From contig CAJTOL010000006.1 in NCBI GenBank assembly GCA_910577645.1, positions 80,505-144,504 on the forward strand: 64,000 nt of DNA, written 5' to 3'. The DNA is from an uncultured Lachnospiraceae bacterium. GTDB taxonomy: Bacteria; Bacillota; Clostridia; Lachnospirales; Lachnospiraceae. Made by a program: the position numbers and the translations under genes. Positions 1 to 8,557 of this stretch are shown one piece after another. The notes beneath the pieces are model-generated. The model saw only the letters and a program-made list of their open reading frames with translations. It was not told the origin of the DNA and did not search any database. How positions within the stretch are numbered: position 1 is the first letter of the stretch; each line of letters opens with the position of its first letter.

Positions 1-1551
1 CGGTTAAACGGCTATGCTTACCAAAGTGAGGTAACAGGGGTGCTAAAAGGCCTGGGATTTTCCCAGGAAGATTTTACTAAAACTATTTCTACCTTGTCCG
101 GCGGCCAGAAAACCCGGGTGGCCCTGGGCCGCCTTTTATTGGTAAATCCCGATATCCTGCTTCTGGACGAGCCTACCAACCATCTGGATATGGAGAGTAT
201 TGCCTGGCTGGAATCCTATCTCTCCAACTATACCGGAAGCGTGATCATCGTCGCCCATGATCGGTATTTCTTAGACCGGACAGTGAAAAAAATTATAGAG
301 CTGGACGGCGGAAGGGCTACGGTCTTTACCGGCAATTACACTGCCTACAGCGAGAAAAAGGCCATGCTGCGCCAGGCCCGGATCAAGGCTTATTTAAACC
401 AGCAGCAGGAAATCCGCCATCAGGAGGAGGTTATCGCTAAGCTAAAATCCTTTAACCGGGAAAAATCCATTAAGCGGGCGGAAAGCCGTGAAAAAATGCT
501 GGCAAAGATTGAAGTTCTGGAAAAGCCTGTGGACATCGACGACGCCATGGATATCCGGCTGGAGCCTCAGGTGGTCAGCGGTAATGATGTAATGACCGTA
601 AAAGGACTTTCCAAGTCTTTTGGATCTTTACATCTCTTTTCTCAGGTAGATTTTGAAATTAAGCGTGGGGAACGGGTGGCGGTTATCGGCAACAACGGCA
701 CCGGCAAAACCACCCTGCTTAAGATTATTAACCAGATGGAGACGGCAGATGCCGGGGAGATCCATCTGGGTTCTAAGGTTCACATTGGTTATTATGATCA
801 GGAGCACCAGGTACTTCACATGGAAAAGACCGTATTTGAAGAAATCCAGGATACCTATCCAAACATGACCAATACCCAGGTTCGAAACTGTCTGGCTTCC
901 TTCCTCTTTACCGGAGACGACGTATTTAAACGGATCGGCGATTTAAGCGGCGGGGAACGCGGCCGGGTATCCCTGGCCAAGCTGATGCTTTCTGAGTCCA
1001 ATTTCCTGATCCTGGACGAGCCTACCAACCATCTGGATATTACGTCCAAGGAGATTTTGGAGGATGCCTTAAACCGCTATACCGGCACAGTGTTCTACGT
1101 GTCCCATGACCGCTACTTTATTAACCGTACTGCCACCCGGATTCTGGAGCTGACAGGGCAAAGCTTTTTAAATTATATTGGAAATTACGACTATTATCTG
1201 GAGAAAAAAGATGTGATCCAGGGGCTTTTAACAGAGGCTTCCGCAAAAGCTTCTTCCCCGGAAAGCAAAGCTCAGAAGAGTTCCCCGGAAACCAGTAAAG
1301 CCTTGGACTGGAAAGCTCAGAAGGAGGAACAGGCCCGTATCCGCAAACGCCAAAATGATTTAAAACGCACTGAAGAAGAAATCCACAAACTGGAGACCCG
1401 CAACGGCGAAATTGATGAGCTGTTAACCCGGGAAGATATCTGCCGGGACGTTCCTAAGCTTATGGAGCTTAACAGGGAAAAGGAAGCTTTGGAGGAAACT
1501 TTAACAGGACTTTATGATCTTTGGGAAACACTGGCCGGGGAGGATGAATAA
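1..1551 (+). CDS. ABC-F family ATPase, 5' end outside window
   Basis: ABC-F proteins are soluble twin-ATPase proteins that act on the ribosome (translation factors or antibiotic protection) and are not transporters. The frame is open to base 1, so the start and first Walker A lie upstream. The visible part has an LSGGQ signature and Walker B LLDEPTNHLD, a charged linker of about 80 residues, a second Walker A (GNNGTGKTT), a second signature LSGGERGRVS with LILDEPTNHLD, and a lysine/glutamate-rich C-terminal coiled coil. No membrane segment is present. The subfamily (Uup, YkpA/YbiT or resistance type) cannot be decided from this part. Confidence 0.93.
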   Translation, partial: RLNGYAYQSEVTGVLKGLGFSQEDFTKTISTLSGGQKTRVALGRLLLVNPDILLLDEPTNHLDMESIAWLESYLSNYTGSVIIVAHDRYFLDRTVKKIIELDGGRATVFTGNYTAYSEKKAMLRQARIKAYLNQQQEIRHQEEVIAKLKSFNREKSIKRAESREKMLAKIEVLEKPVDIDDAMDIRLEPQVVSGNDVMTVKGLSKSFGSLHLFSQVDFEIKRGERVAVIGNNGTGKTTLLKIINQMETADAGEIHLGSKVHIGYYDQEHQVLHMEKTVFEEIQDTYPNMTNTQVRNCLASFLFTGDDVFKRIGDLSGGERGRVSLAKLMLSESNFLILDEPTNHLDITSKEILEDALNRYTGTVFYVSHDRYFINRTATRILELTGQSFLNYIGNYDYYLEKKDVIQGLLTEASAKASSPESKAQKSSPETSKALDWKAQKEEQARIRKRQNDLKRTEEEIHKLETRNGEIDELLTREDICRDVPKLMELNREKEALEETLTGLYDLWETLAGEDE

Positions 1552-1553
1552 CC

Positions 1554-1754
1554 ATGAAATATACCAAGCTGCAGCGCCGTCTGGCACTGGGAGGAGCTGT
1601 ATTATTAGTGCTTTTATATCTGTCCACCCTGGTCTTTGCCCTGATCGATCATCCCCTGACGCCCAATTTTTTAATGGCATCTGTCTTTTTAACTGTGGCA
1701 GTGCCGGTGAGCATTTATGGGTTTATTTTGATTACCAGAATGATGAAAAAATAG
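1554..1754 (+). CDS. small two-helix membrane protein
   Basis: Not recognised as a named family. It encodes 66 residues with a basic N-terminus (MKYTKLQRR), two hydrophobic helices at about 11-30 and 39-60, and a basic tail, as in a small integral membrane protein. The ATG lies two bases after the stop of the ABC-F gene, and the GGGGAGGATG inside that gene's end serves as ribosome binding site. It is therefore probably co-transcribed and translationally coupled. Its stop directly abuts the stop of the converging gene. Confidence 0.7.
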   Translation: MKYTKLQRRLALGGAVLLVLLYLSTLVFALIDHPLTPNFLMASVFLTVAVPVSIYGFILITRMMKK

Positions 1755-2105
1755 TCACGGGCGGGGTATCCTCTTCTCCTCCCGGTACAGCTCGATTCCC
1801 TCTGCTCCCACCCGGATTCCCCAGTTGGTTTCTGCCCCTTTTATCGTCCACTCCCTGCCTTCCCTGGTTTCAGAAATTACCTGAATTCCCAGAGTCTCAA
1901 AAATCAGCCCGGGATTGCGGATTATAATCCCTGCGCCGTAGATAAGCTCTGCTGCCAAGGCCACTGCCAAAACAAGCCGGGTTATTTGGGCTTTCCCGTC
2001 TGGCCTGAAAGCCTTTTTCAAATACCGGCGGCGCCATCTGGATTTAACGGTTTTCTGAAAATATCTTTTTAACTGCCAGACGCCGTGTAGTTCCATTGAT
2101 CCCAT
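1755..2105 (-). CDS. hypothetical protein with one membrane helix
   Basis: A 116-residue protein of no recognised family. The first 40 residues are strongly basic (a KSRWRRRYLKK stretch), a hydrophobic helix lies at about 43-63, and the C-terminal 50 residues form a soluble tail. An AGGAGA ribosome binding site stands 6 bases before the ATG, which supports a real gene. It converges with the small membrane protein gene, with stops adjacent and no room for a separate terminator. Confidence 0.6.
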   Translation of the reverse strand: MGSMELHGVWQLKRYFQKTVKSRWRRRYLKKAFRPDGKAQITRLVLAVALAAELIYGAGIIIRNPGLIFETLGIQVISETREGREWTIKGAETNWGIRVGAEGIELYREEKRIPRP

Positions 2106-2173
2106 TTTATTTCTCCTAATATATGATAAATCGGCACGCGACGCAGGGCGTCTCCTGCCATATCTTCGGAAGC

Positions 2174-2230
2174 AAAAAAGTGAAGCATTGCATACAGCGG
2201 ATTTCCCGCTTTGCAGGGCTTCACTTTTTT
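2174..2230 (-). terminator. bidirectional intrinsic terminator
   Basis: A 13-bp perfect inverted repeat (AAAAAAGTGAAGC at 2174-2186 and its complement at 2218-2230) ends in T-runs on both strands. It sits 7 bases past the stop of the lipoprotein gene and is best read as its terminator. Confidence 0.85.
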
Positions 2231-2237
2231 GTCCACT

Positions 2238-2621
2238 CTATCTGTCTCCGGATCCTGCGGAAGAGGCAACCGTGCCATCCATAGCCTTTTCCACATTATG
2301 GATACCGTCCTCAATTTCATCTCCCACATCATCCAGCAGGCCATCTATCACTCCTGTAGATTCTACCGAGGTATCGGAACCGGCAGAAGTACCGGAACTA
2401 TTGGTTTTTCCCGCAGCACCGGAAGTGCCGGTTGTGCTCTCATCCATATTCGTGCTGTTGGTATCCCGTTCCGTTTCCTGGTAGCTTGCAGACTGGCTGG
2501 CCGGTTGGCTTCCATTTGATGTAGTTCCCGTGGTACCGTTATCTCTGCCGCCGCAGGCGGTTAGTCCAAAAATGACAAGGGCAGTAAGAACTGCCGCAGA
2601 TCCATATCTGATTTTCTTCAT
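2238..2621 (-). CDS. small Thr/Ser-rich lipoprotein
   Basis: A 127-residue exported lipoprotein of unknown role. The N-terminus (MKKIRYG), a hydrophobic stretch and the lipobox LTAC at about residues 20-23 predict signal peptidase II processing and a lipid-anchored cysteine. The mature part is low-complexity: Thr, Ser, Gly and Asn dominate to about residue 85, then an acidic segment follows (GVIDGLLDDVGDEIEDG). An AAAGGAGAA site precedes the ATG. No catalytic motif is visible. Confidence 0.75.
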   Translation of the reverse strand: MKKIRYGSAAVLTALVIFGLTACGGRDNGTTGTTSNGSQPASQSASYQETERDTNSTNMDESTTGTSGAAGKTNSSGTSAGSDTSVESTGVIDGLLDDVGDEIEDGIHNVEKAMDGTVASSAGSGDR

Positions 2622-2709
2622 AATTGCATATTCTCCTTTCGCTTTCTGCCCTTAGTATGCGCTGCGGGAGATTCAATCATGTTGGAAATCTCTGGAATTT
2701 TTTAAATTT

Positions 2710-3465
2710 TCAGCCAATAACGTGGCTCATATCATAGATCCCCGGGCCTTTTCCTGCCAGGAATTTCGCAGCAGACACAGCCCCTTTTGCAAAAATAGCC
2801 TTAGAATAAGCGGTATGGGAAAAGGTTACCACCTCATCCTTTCCGGCAAAGATTACGTCATGCTCTCCTACAATGGAACCGCCCCGCACTGCCGAGATCC
2901 CAATCTCTTTAGCATCCCTCTTTTCGTTGGTCCGGCTGCGATCAAATACGTTGTAATAAGCCTGCTCCATGGCATTATTTAAAGACTCTGCCAAAGCCAG
3001 GGCCGTACCGCTGGGAGCGTCCTTTTTCTGGTTGTGATGCTTTTCCACAATCTCCATGTCAAAACCGGAAGCCGCCAGCACCCTGGCAGCCTGGGCCACC
3101 AGCTTTAACAGCAGATTGACTCCCAGGGACATATTGGCAGAGCGTAAAACCGCCGCAGACCTGGAAACCGCCTTGGCTTTCTCCACCTGTTCCTCTGTAA
3201 GGCCGGTGGTGCATAAAACCACCGGGATCTGATTGGCTTCACAATAATCCAGCAGAGGATCCACTGCTCCGGGGGCAGAAAAATCTACGATAACGTCCCC
3301 TTTCTCTGTACACTGGTCTAAAGATGGAAACACCGGGTAAGGACATTGGATATCTGTGTTTTTATCGATTCCTGCCACGATGGTAATGTCCGGATCCTCC
3401 GCCGCAATAGAGGTGATGACCCGGCCCATGGCTCCGCCGCAGCCGTGCATTATCATTCTAATCAT
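2710..3465 (-). CDS. dapB: 4-hydroxy-tetrahydrodipicolinate reductase
   Basis: DapB reduces 4-hydroxy-tetrahydrodipicolinate with NAD(P)H in the diaminopimelate/lysine pathway, which feeds peptidoglycan and spore dipicolinate. The N-terminal Rossmann motif HGCGGAMGRVI (about 8-18) binds the cofactor, and the family signature EKHHNQKKDAPSGTA (about 141-155) carries the catalytic His and Lys. Length (251) is typical. Its ATG overlaps the dapA stop by four bases (ATGA), so it is translationally coupled to dapA. Confidence 0.96.
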   Translation of the reverse strand: MIRMIMHGCGGAMGRVITSIAAEDPDITIVAGIDKNTDIQCPYPVFPSLDQCTEKGDVIVDFSAPGAVDPLLDYCEANQIPVVLCTTGLTEEQVEKAKAVSRSAAVLRSANMSLGVNLLLKLVAQAARVLAASGFDMEIVEKHHNQKKDAPSGTALALAESLNNAMEQAYYNVFDRSRTNEKRDAKEIGISAVRGGSIVGEHDVIFAGKDEVVTFSHTAYSKAIFAKGAVSAAKFLAGKGPGIYDMSHVIG

Positions 3466-4346
3466 AACAGGCCGTACTCCTCCATGGCTTTTTTAAGCTT
3501 TGCCTGATTCGCCTCCTCCATCTCGGTTAAAGGAAGGCGTAAAGGCCCTGCCCCCATGCCCATCATATTTAAGGCAGCTTTTACCGGGATAGGATTTACC
3601 TCCCGGAACAGCTCCGTAATTAACGGGATAGCCTTAAGCTGCATCTTTGCGCTCTTTTTTACGTCCCCTTCCAGATAAGAGGCGCAGATCTCATGAGTCT
3701 GGCGGGGAGCAATATTGGAGAGAACAGAAATAACCCCTTTTCCGCCCAGGGACATTAGGGGAACAATCTGATCGTCATTTCCCGAGTAAAGGTCTACACA
3801 GCCCTCTGCCAGGCTCATCAGTGTGGAGATGGCGGAAAAGTTCCCGCTGGCCTCCTTAACCCCTACAATATTTTCCACATTTTTACACAGGGTTACAATG
3901 GTTTCCGGCTGGATGTTGACGCCGGTTCTGCCGGGAATATTGTACAGCAGTACCGGAATGGCAACCGAATTGGCAATGGCAGTAAAATGTGCAATCAGCC
4001 CCTTCTGGGTAGCCTTGTTATAATAGGGGGAAACCACTAACAAGCCGTCCGCCCCTGCCTTCTCTGCCTCCTGAGACAGGTAAATAGCAGTCTCTGTCCA
4101 GTTGGATCCGCTGCCTGCAATAACAGGAATCCGCTTGTTTACCACCTGGCAGACAAACCGGATGGTTTCAATATGCTCTTCGTGGGTCATGGCAGAAGCC
4201 TCGCCGGTGGTGCCGCAGACGATAATCGCATCGGTTCCCCCTTCAATCTGAAACTCTACCAGCTCCTTCAGCTTATCAAAGTCAATGGCCCCGTCTGCTT
4301 TCATGGGGGTTGCCAGCGCTACGCCTGCGCCTTCAAAAATTGCCAT
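3462..4346 (-). CDS. dapA: 4-hydroxy-tetrahydrodipicolinate synthase
   Basis: DapA condenses pyruvate with aspartate semialdehyde, the first committed step to diaminopimelate and lysine. Family motifs are clear: TTGEASA at 46-52, the catalytic Tyr near 135 with the substrate-binding Arg in NIPGRTG, and the Schiff-base Lys164 in GVKEASG. Length (294) is usual. The start is set by an AGGAGG site at 4355-4360. It is first in a dapA-dapB operon behind a strong promoter and a leader that contains a complete terminator hairpin. Confidence 0.96.
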   Translation of the reverse strand: MAIFEGAGVALATPMKADGAIDFDKLKELVEFQIEGGTDAIIVCGTTGEASAMTHEEHIETIRFVCQVVNKRIPVIAGSGSNWTETAIYLSQEAEKAGADGLLVVSPYYNKATQKGLIAHFTAIANSVAIPVLLYNIPGRTGVNIQPETIVTLCKNVENIVGVKEASGNFSAISTLMSLAEGCVDLYSGNDDQIVPLMSLGGKGVISVLSNIAPRQTHEICASYLEGDVKKSAKMQLKAIPLITELFREVNPIPVKAALNMMGMGAGPLRLPLTEMEEANQAKLKKAMEEYGLL

Positions 4347-4363
4347 TTTATTATCCTCCTTCT

Positions 4364-4393
4364 AAAAAAGGGGCCAAACCAGCGGTCAGCCCC
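4364..4393 (-). promoter_or_regulatory. terminator/attenuator in the dapA leader
   Basis: On the minus strand a GGGGC...GCCCC hairpin (4370-4393), with an inner ACC-GCT-GGT stem, is followed at once by six T (4369-4364) and then the dapA ribosome binding site. It lies downstream of the dapA promoter, so transcripts must read through it to express dapAB. No large aptamer fits, because only about 20 nt separate the predicted start from the hairpin. How read-through is controlled is unknown. Confidence 0.6.
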
Positions 4394-4417
4394 TACTCTT
4401 TTCATTTCCTTGCAAAT

Positions 4418-4446
4418 ATACTAACATCATTGGGAATTCTTGTCAA
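4418..4446 (-). promoter_or_regulatory. sigma-A promoter of dapA-dapB
   Basis: TTGACA (4446-4441), a 17-base spacer and TAGTAT (4423-4418) on the minus strand. Predicted transcription start is near 4411, about 65 bases before the dapA ATG. Confidence 0.8.
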
Positions 4447-4493
4447 TGGGAAGAACTGTTACTTACCGGTTTTGTTTCATACTTTGACATGAC

Positions 4494-4522
4494 AAAGGGG
4501 CTCTCCTTATGAACAGCCCCTC
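4494..4522 (-). terminator. probable terminator after the cobO-like gene
   Basis: AGGGGCT (4496-4502) pairs with AGCCCCT (4515-4521), just past the stop at 4532. The T-tract on the minus strand is short (CTTTG), so termination strength is uncertain. Confidence 0.5.
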
Positions 4523-4531
4523 TGACATTGC

Positions 4532-5020
4532 TTATTTTAGATTTTCCAACCGGATCACGGAATCCGCCTCTTCCTTCAGCTCTTCCGGAAGCACGGTTCC
4601 GGTAATCACCAGTCCCATGGTCTCTTCCCGAACAGAAAGGATCTTTCTGATTTCCTCAAGAGGCACTATTTTCTGATCCACCAGGCCTAAAACCCCATCC
4701 AGAATTAAGATGTCACACTCCCCTGTTGCCATAACCTTTTTTGCAAAATTCAAACCATTCTGGATATTCATAAGTTCTCTGTTTTTTGCCTCTTCACTGA
4801 GCCTGGCAAAGGACTCCGACGACTTCTCAAAGCGGAAAACCTGAAACTCTGGCTCCAACCGGTTATACACCGCCATCTGATCCTCATCCAGATCCCCCTG
4901 AAGGAATTGAATCAATACCGCAGTCTTTCCTTTGGTTACTGCGCTCAGGCCTTTCCCCAATGCCAAAGCAGTCTTTCCTTTGCCGGGTCCGTAGATGATT
5001 TGCATGTATCCTTTTTGCAT
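4532..5020 (-). CDS. CobO/BtuR-type corrinoid adenosyltransferase
   Basis: A 162-residue P-loop protein of the CobA/CobO/BtuR family, which transfers the adenosyl group of ATP to cob(I)alamin-type corrinoids. The Walker A motif GPGKGKT sits at about 11-17, and CDILILDGVLGLVD forms the Walker B region near 105-117. It is slightly shorter than the usual 170-200 residues. No cobalamin genes flank it, so it may serve salvage of corrinoids or a corrinoid-dependent enzyme encoded elsewhere. The first ATG is used; an in-frame ATG five codons later is possible. Confidence 0.85.
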   Translation of the reverse strand: MQKGYMQIIYGPGKGKTALALGKGLSAVTKGKTAVLIQFLQGDLDEDQMAVYNRLEPEFQVFRFEKSSESFARLSEEAKNRELMNIQNGLNFAKKVMATGECDILILDGVLGLVDQKIVPLEEIRKILSVREETMGLVITGTVLPEELKEEADSVIRLENLK

Positions 5021-5087
5021 CTTCTGTCACCTCGTATCTCTCATGGTTTCCCTAAACGGCCGTTACGAATTATGGAAGTCTTGCCTA

Positions 5088-5116
5088 ATAATAGCATAAA
5101 TTACTTATAATTGCAA
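5088..5116 (-). promoter_or_regulatory. sigma-A promoter of the cobO-like gene
   Basis: TTGCAA (5116-5111), a 17-base spacer and TATTAT (5093-5088) on the minus strand, about 70 bases before the ATG. Confidence 0.65.
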
Positions 5117-5126
5117 TATCCTGCCC

Positions 5127-5753
5127 TTATTCCCCGCACTCTAACTTACTGATCGATACCTCATAGGCCACCCGTTTCTCACATTGGGTATCGTTAATTT
5201 TTTTAGTGTATTCCCTGCTTTGAACCCGTCCCCAGACCTGGACTCTCACTCCCACTTCAAAGCCGGAAGCGTATCTGGCATTTCGTCCCCAGGCAATACA
5301 GGGTATGTAATCAGACTTCCCATAAGGGCGGTTTACCGCCAGCAAAAGGTCTGCAATCTCTCTTCCTAAGGGGGTCTTTCGGTAAACCGGAAGCTTGCAG
5401 ATATATCCGTCTAAAAAGATTTGATTGGTCTTGGTATAATCGGTAAATTCCTCCATAAAATGAATTTCCCGAACAAAGATGGACAGAACTAAACGGTTTT
5501 TTATTCCTTCGTGCCGGTTATAAGAACGGAACTGTCCTGTGGCTTCTACCGTACAGCCCCGATAATCCTTCTCTACATCCAGCAGGCGCTCAGAAATCAT
5601 AAGCGGGATGACATCGGCCTGTTCGCTAAGCCGGTTAACAGACAAGTCTACCATATAAAAGCCTTCTCCAAACACCTCATGGCTAAAGGTAAACCCGGAT
5701 ATAATCGTCCCGATAACGCTGACCTTGTTGTTTTCAATTACTTTTTCTGACAT
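5127..5753 (-). CDS. SSB-like OB-fold protein
   Basis: A 208-residue protein resembling single-stranded DNA-binding proteins, but with what look like two OB-fold units (about 8-105 and 110-205). The second unit has SSB-like features: FLDGYICKLPVYRKTPLGREIADLLLAVNR, then IPCIAWGRNARYA and a KVWGRVQSRE-type strand. The acidic C-terminal tip of housekeeping SSB is absent; the protein ends ISKLECGE. It is therefore probably an accessory SSB paralogue and not the replicative one. An AGGAGA site precedes the ATG. Confidence 0.75.
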   Translation of the reverse strand: MSEKVIENNKVSVIGTIISGFTFSHEVFGEGFYMVDLSVNRLSEQADVIPLMISERLLDVEKDYRGCTVEATGQFRSYNRHEGIKNRLVLSIFVREIHFMEEFTDYTKTNQIFLDGYICKLPVYRKTPLGREIADLLLAVNRPYGKSDYIPCIAWGRNARYASGFEVGVRVQVWGRVQSREYTKKINDTQCEKRVAYEVSISKLECGE

Positions 5754-5836
5754 AGTATTTCTCCTCTTCTATCCCATAATATTGGCTTGTAGCTCATAGT
5801 AAATTTATGTGGAAAAGAACGGATTTATGAAAGAAT

Positions 5837-5878
5837 AAAAAAAGAATCCTGAAGAACTTCTCGACAGGATTCTTTTTC
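5837..5878 (-). terminator. intrinsic terminator after typA
   Basis: AGAATCCTG (5843-5851) and its complement (5865-5873) form a 9-bp stem flanked by A and T runs on both sides, so it can act in either direction. It follows the typA stop on the minus strand. Confidence 0.85.
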
Positions 5879-5948
5879 TCTGGTGATATTTTGGTGATTT
5901 CTCTTCTATTCCGACAAGAGACTCCACAAAACGCCTGTTTTAAAACAA

Positions 5949-7778
5949 TTATTTTTTGAAGGAGGCTCTCTTTCTCAGGGTGGGATCCAGAATTTTTTTG
6001 CGGATTCGAAGGCTCTTTGGAGTGATCTCCAAAAGTTCATCGGTATCAATAAATTCCAGACACTGCTCCAAACTCATGATCTTTGGAGGTGTCAGGCGCA
6101 AAGCTTCATCTGCGCTGGAGGAACGGGTGTTGGTCAGCTTCTTGGTCTTACATACATTAATCTCAATATCCTCTGCCTTGGGATTCTGTCCCACAACCAT
6201 ACCGGAATATACCTTTTCTCCCGGCCCGATAAAAAGGATTCCGCGCTCCTGGGCATTGTAAAGGCCGTAGGTAATGGCCTCCCCTGCCTCAAAGGCAATC
6301 AGGGAACCGGTAGGACGATAGGTTAAATCCCCCTTGTAGGGACCGTAGCCGTCAAAAGTGGTATTTAAAATACCATTTCCCTTGGTATCGGTCATAAACT
6401 CCCCTCTGTATCCGATAAGGCCTCTGGAAGGGATGGAAAATTCCAGCCTAGTGTACCCGCCGGATACAGGGCTCATGCCCTGAAGCTCCCCTTTTCTGGA
6501 GGTCAGTTTCTGGATAACCGCGCCGGTAAATTCCTCGGGAACATCTACATAGGCAATCTCTAAAGGCTCCTGTTTCTGGCCTCTCTCATTGTATTTATAG
6601 ATAACCTCCGCCTTGCTCACCGCAAACTCAAAGTTTTCCCGGCGCATGTTCTCAATGAGGACAGACAGGTGAAGCTCTCCTCTTCCGGACACCTTAAAGC
6701 AGTCGGCAGAATCCGTTTCCTCCACCCGAAGGCTGACATCGGTATTTAGCTCCCGAAACAGCCGATCCCTGATATGGCGGGAAGTAATGTATTTGCCTTC
6801 CTGTCCTGCCAGCGGACTGTCGTTTACCATAAAATACATGGAAATGGTAGGCTCGGAGATTTTCTGGAAGGGAATGGGATCCGGATTGTCCACAGCGCAG
6901 ATGGTGTCGCCGATGTGGATCTCCGGAATACCGGAAATGGCCACAATGGAGCCGATGCAGGCCTCCTTTACTTCCACACGGTTTAAACCGTCAAATTCGT
7001 AGAGTTTTCCGATCTTGATTTTTTTAAATTTATCCGGGTCGTGATGGTTTACCAGAACACATTCCTGGTTGACCTTAAGGATGCCGTTGTCTACCTTGCC
7101 TACGCCGATACGGCCTACGTATTCGTTGTAGTCAATGGTGCTGATTAAAGTCTGAACCGGCGCCTCCGGATCTCCCTCCGGAGCCGGGATATAGTTGATA
7201 ATAGTCTCGAAAAGCGGGGTCATGTCCACATTTTCGTCATCCAGCTCTTTCTTTGCATATCCGTCCCTTGCAGATGCAAAGATAAAGGGACATTCCAGCT
7301 GCTCGTCGGAAGCGTCCAGATCCATAAACAGCTCTAAAATCTCGTCAATTACTTCATTGGGGCGCGCCTCAGGGCGGTCAATCTTATTAATGCAGACGAT
7401 CACATATAAATCCAGCTCCAGAGCCTTTTTTAATACAAACTTGGTCTGGGGCATGGCTCCCTCGTAAGCATCCACCACCAGGATCACGCCGTTTACCATC
7501 TTAAGAACGCGCTCCACCTCGCCGCCGAAATCCGCATGGCCGGGAGTATCAATAATATTGATCTTGGTTCCCTTATAGGTAACCGCAGTGTTCTTGGAAA
7601 GGATGGTGATGCCTCTCTCCCGCTCAATGTCATTGGAGTCCATGACACGCTCCGCCACCTCCTGATTTTCTCTGAAAATGCCGCTCTGCTTTAGCAGATT
7701 ATCTACCAGGGTGGTTTTGCCGTGGTCTACATGAGCGATAATCGCAATATTTCTTACGTCTTCTCTCTTGATCTTCAT
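5949..7778 (-). CDS. typA: ribosome-associated GTPase TypA/BipA
   Basis: TypA (BipA) is a translational GTPase of the EF-G family that binds the ribosome and supports assembly and stress adaptation. G1 is AHVDHGKTTL (about 15-24), the switch region has ERERGITI, G3 is DTPGHADF and G4 is NKID (131-134). The C-terminal TypA-specific domain carries GEFMTDTKGNGILN. Length of 609 is typical. The ribosome binding site AAGGAAG is 6 bases before the ATG. It is flanked by its own promoter and terminator, so it is probably monocistronic. Confidence 0.97.
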   Translation of the reverse strand: MKIKREDVRNIAIIAHVDHGKTTLVDNLLKQSGIFRENQEVAERVMDSNDIERERGITILSKNTAVTYKGTKINIIDTPGHADFGGEVERVLKMVNGVILVVDAYEGAMPQTKFVLKKALELDLYVIVCINKIDRPEARPNEVIDEILELFMDLDASDEQLECPFIFASARDGYAKKELDDENVDMTPLFETIINYIPAPEGDPEAPVQTLISTIDYNEYVGRIGVGKVDNGILKVNQECVLVNHHDPDKFKKIKIGKLYEFDGLNRVEVKEACIGSIVAISGIPEIHIGDTICAVDNPDPIPFQKISEPTISMYFMVNDSPLAGQEGKYITSRHIRDRLFRELNTDVSLRVEETDSADCFKVSGRGELHLSVLIENMRRENFEFAVSKAEVIYKYNERGQKQEPLEIAYVDVPEEFTGAVIQKLTSRKGELQGMSPVSGGYTRLEFSIPSRGLIGYRGEFMTDTKGNGILNTTFDGYGPYKGDLTYRPTGSLIAFEAGEAITYGLYNAQERGILFIGPGEKVYSGMVVGQNPKAEDIEINVCKTKKLTNTRSSSADEALRLTPPKIMSLEQCLEFIDTDELLEITPKSLRIRKKILDPTLRKRASFKK

Positions 7779-7821
7779 AAATTACTTCCTTAATATATAC
7801 TGTTTTCTGTCACGGTTACCT

Positions 7822-7850
7822 AGTATAGCACCCGATTTTGCGGATTGCAA
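7822..7850 (-). promoter_or_regulatory. sigma-A promoter of typA
   Basis: TTGCAA (7850-7845), a 17-base spacer and TATACT (7827-7822) on the minus strand, about 45 bases before the typA ATG. Confidence 0.7.
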
Positions 7851-7867
7851 GGTATTTTATACATGTT

Positions 7868-8557
7868 TTAAGGAATTTCCTCAAAAAGAATCACTTCTTT
7901 TTCCAAAGTGCCATAGTAAAGACGGCACAGGGTGGTAACAGCTGCTTTGCCGTTTGTCCCTTCTGTCAGAGCTGTCTGAAAGTTTTTTGTATCCCCTTCC
8001 GGCACTAAAAAGATCAGTTCCACGTTGTCTGTGTATTGGGTATCCAAAGTGGTAACCCCGGCCTGAGCGGCAATGTACTGGATCTTTCCCAGACCATTGT
8101 AATCGGTTTGTACCAGAAGCTTTCGGGCCAGCTTTTTTTCTACTATCACGCTTCCCTCAAGACCTTTTTTAGCGGCTCCGGAATAGGCCCTTACCAGGCC
8201 GCCGGTGCCTAAAAGCACACCGCCGAAATATCGGGTTACTACCAGACAGATGTTGGTGACCCCGGCTCCCTCCAGCACGTCCAGCATAGGCTTTCCCGCT
8301 GTCTGGCTTGGCTCTCCGTCGTCACTGCATCTCTTTTTTTCTCCCCGTTCTCCTAATATATAGGCCCAGCAGTTGTGTCTGGCATCCCAGTATTTTTTCC
8401 GCATTTCTTCTACAAAGGAAAGGGCCTCTTCTTCGGTTTCCACCGGCCTGGTGTTGGCAATGAAACGGGACTTTTTCTCTGTCAGCTCTCCGGTTCCTTC
8501 TTTGTATAAAATTAAATAGGACTCTGTCCTTGTCTTTTCTTTATGATCCTCCCCCAT
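7868..8557 (-). CDS. YigZ/IMPACT family protein
   Basis: A 229-residue member of the UPF0029/IMPACT family. The N-terminal domain carries the family signatures KKSRFIA, DARHNCWAYILG, DDGEPSQTAGKPML and VTRYFGGVLLGTGGLVRAY (about 30-145), followed by the usual DUF1949-like C-terminal domain. Bacterial members are of uncertain function; the eukaryotic homologue acts on the Gcn1/Gcn2 translational stress pathway. An AAAGGAGGA site sets the start. Confidence 0.93.
   Translation of the reverse strand: MGEDHKEKTRTESYLILYKEGTGELTEKKSRFIANTRPVETEEEALSFVEEMRKKYWDARHNCWAYILGERGEKKRCSDDGEPSQTAGKPMLDVLEGAGVTNICLVVTRYFGGVLLGTGGLVRAYSGAAKKGLEGSVIVEKKLARKLLVQTDYNGLGKIQYIAAQAGVTTLDTQYTDNVELIFLVPEGDTKNFQTALTEGTNGKAAVTTLCRLYYGTLEKEVILFEEIP

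Noticed and set aside
2069..2344. Minus-strand open frame of 91 codons
   Set aside because: It crosses the terminator and overlaps two better-supported genes in other frames.
4347..4446. Lysine riboswitch or T-box before dapA
   Set aside because: The predicted leader is only about 65 nt and the hairpin starts about 20 nt from the 5' end; neither class fits.
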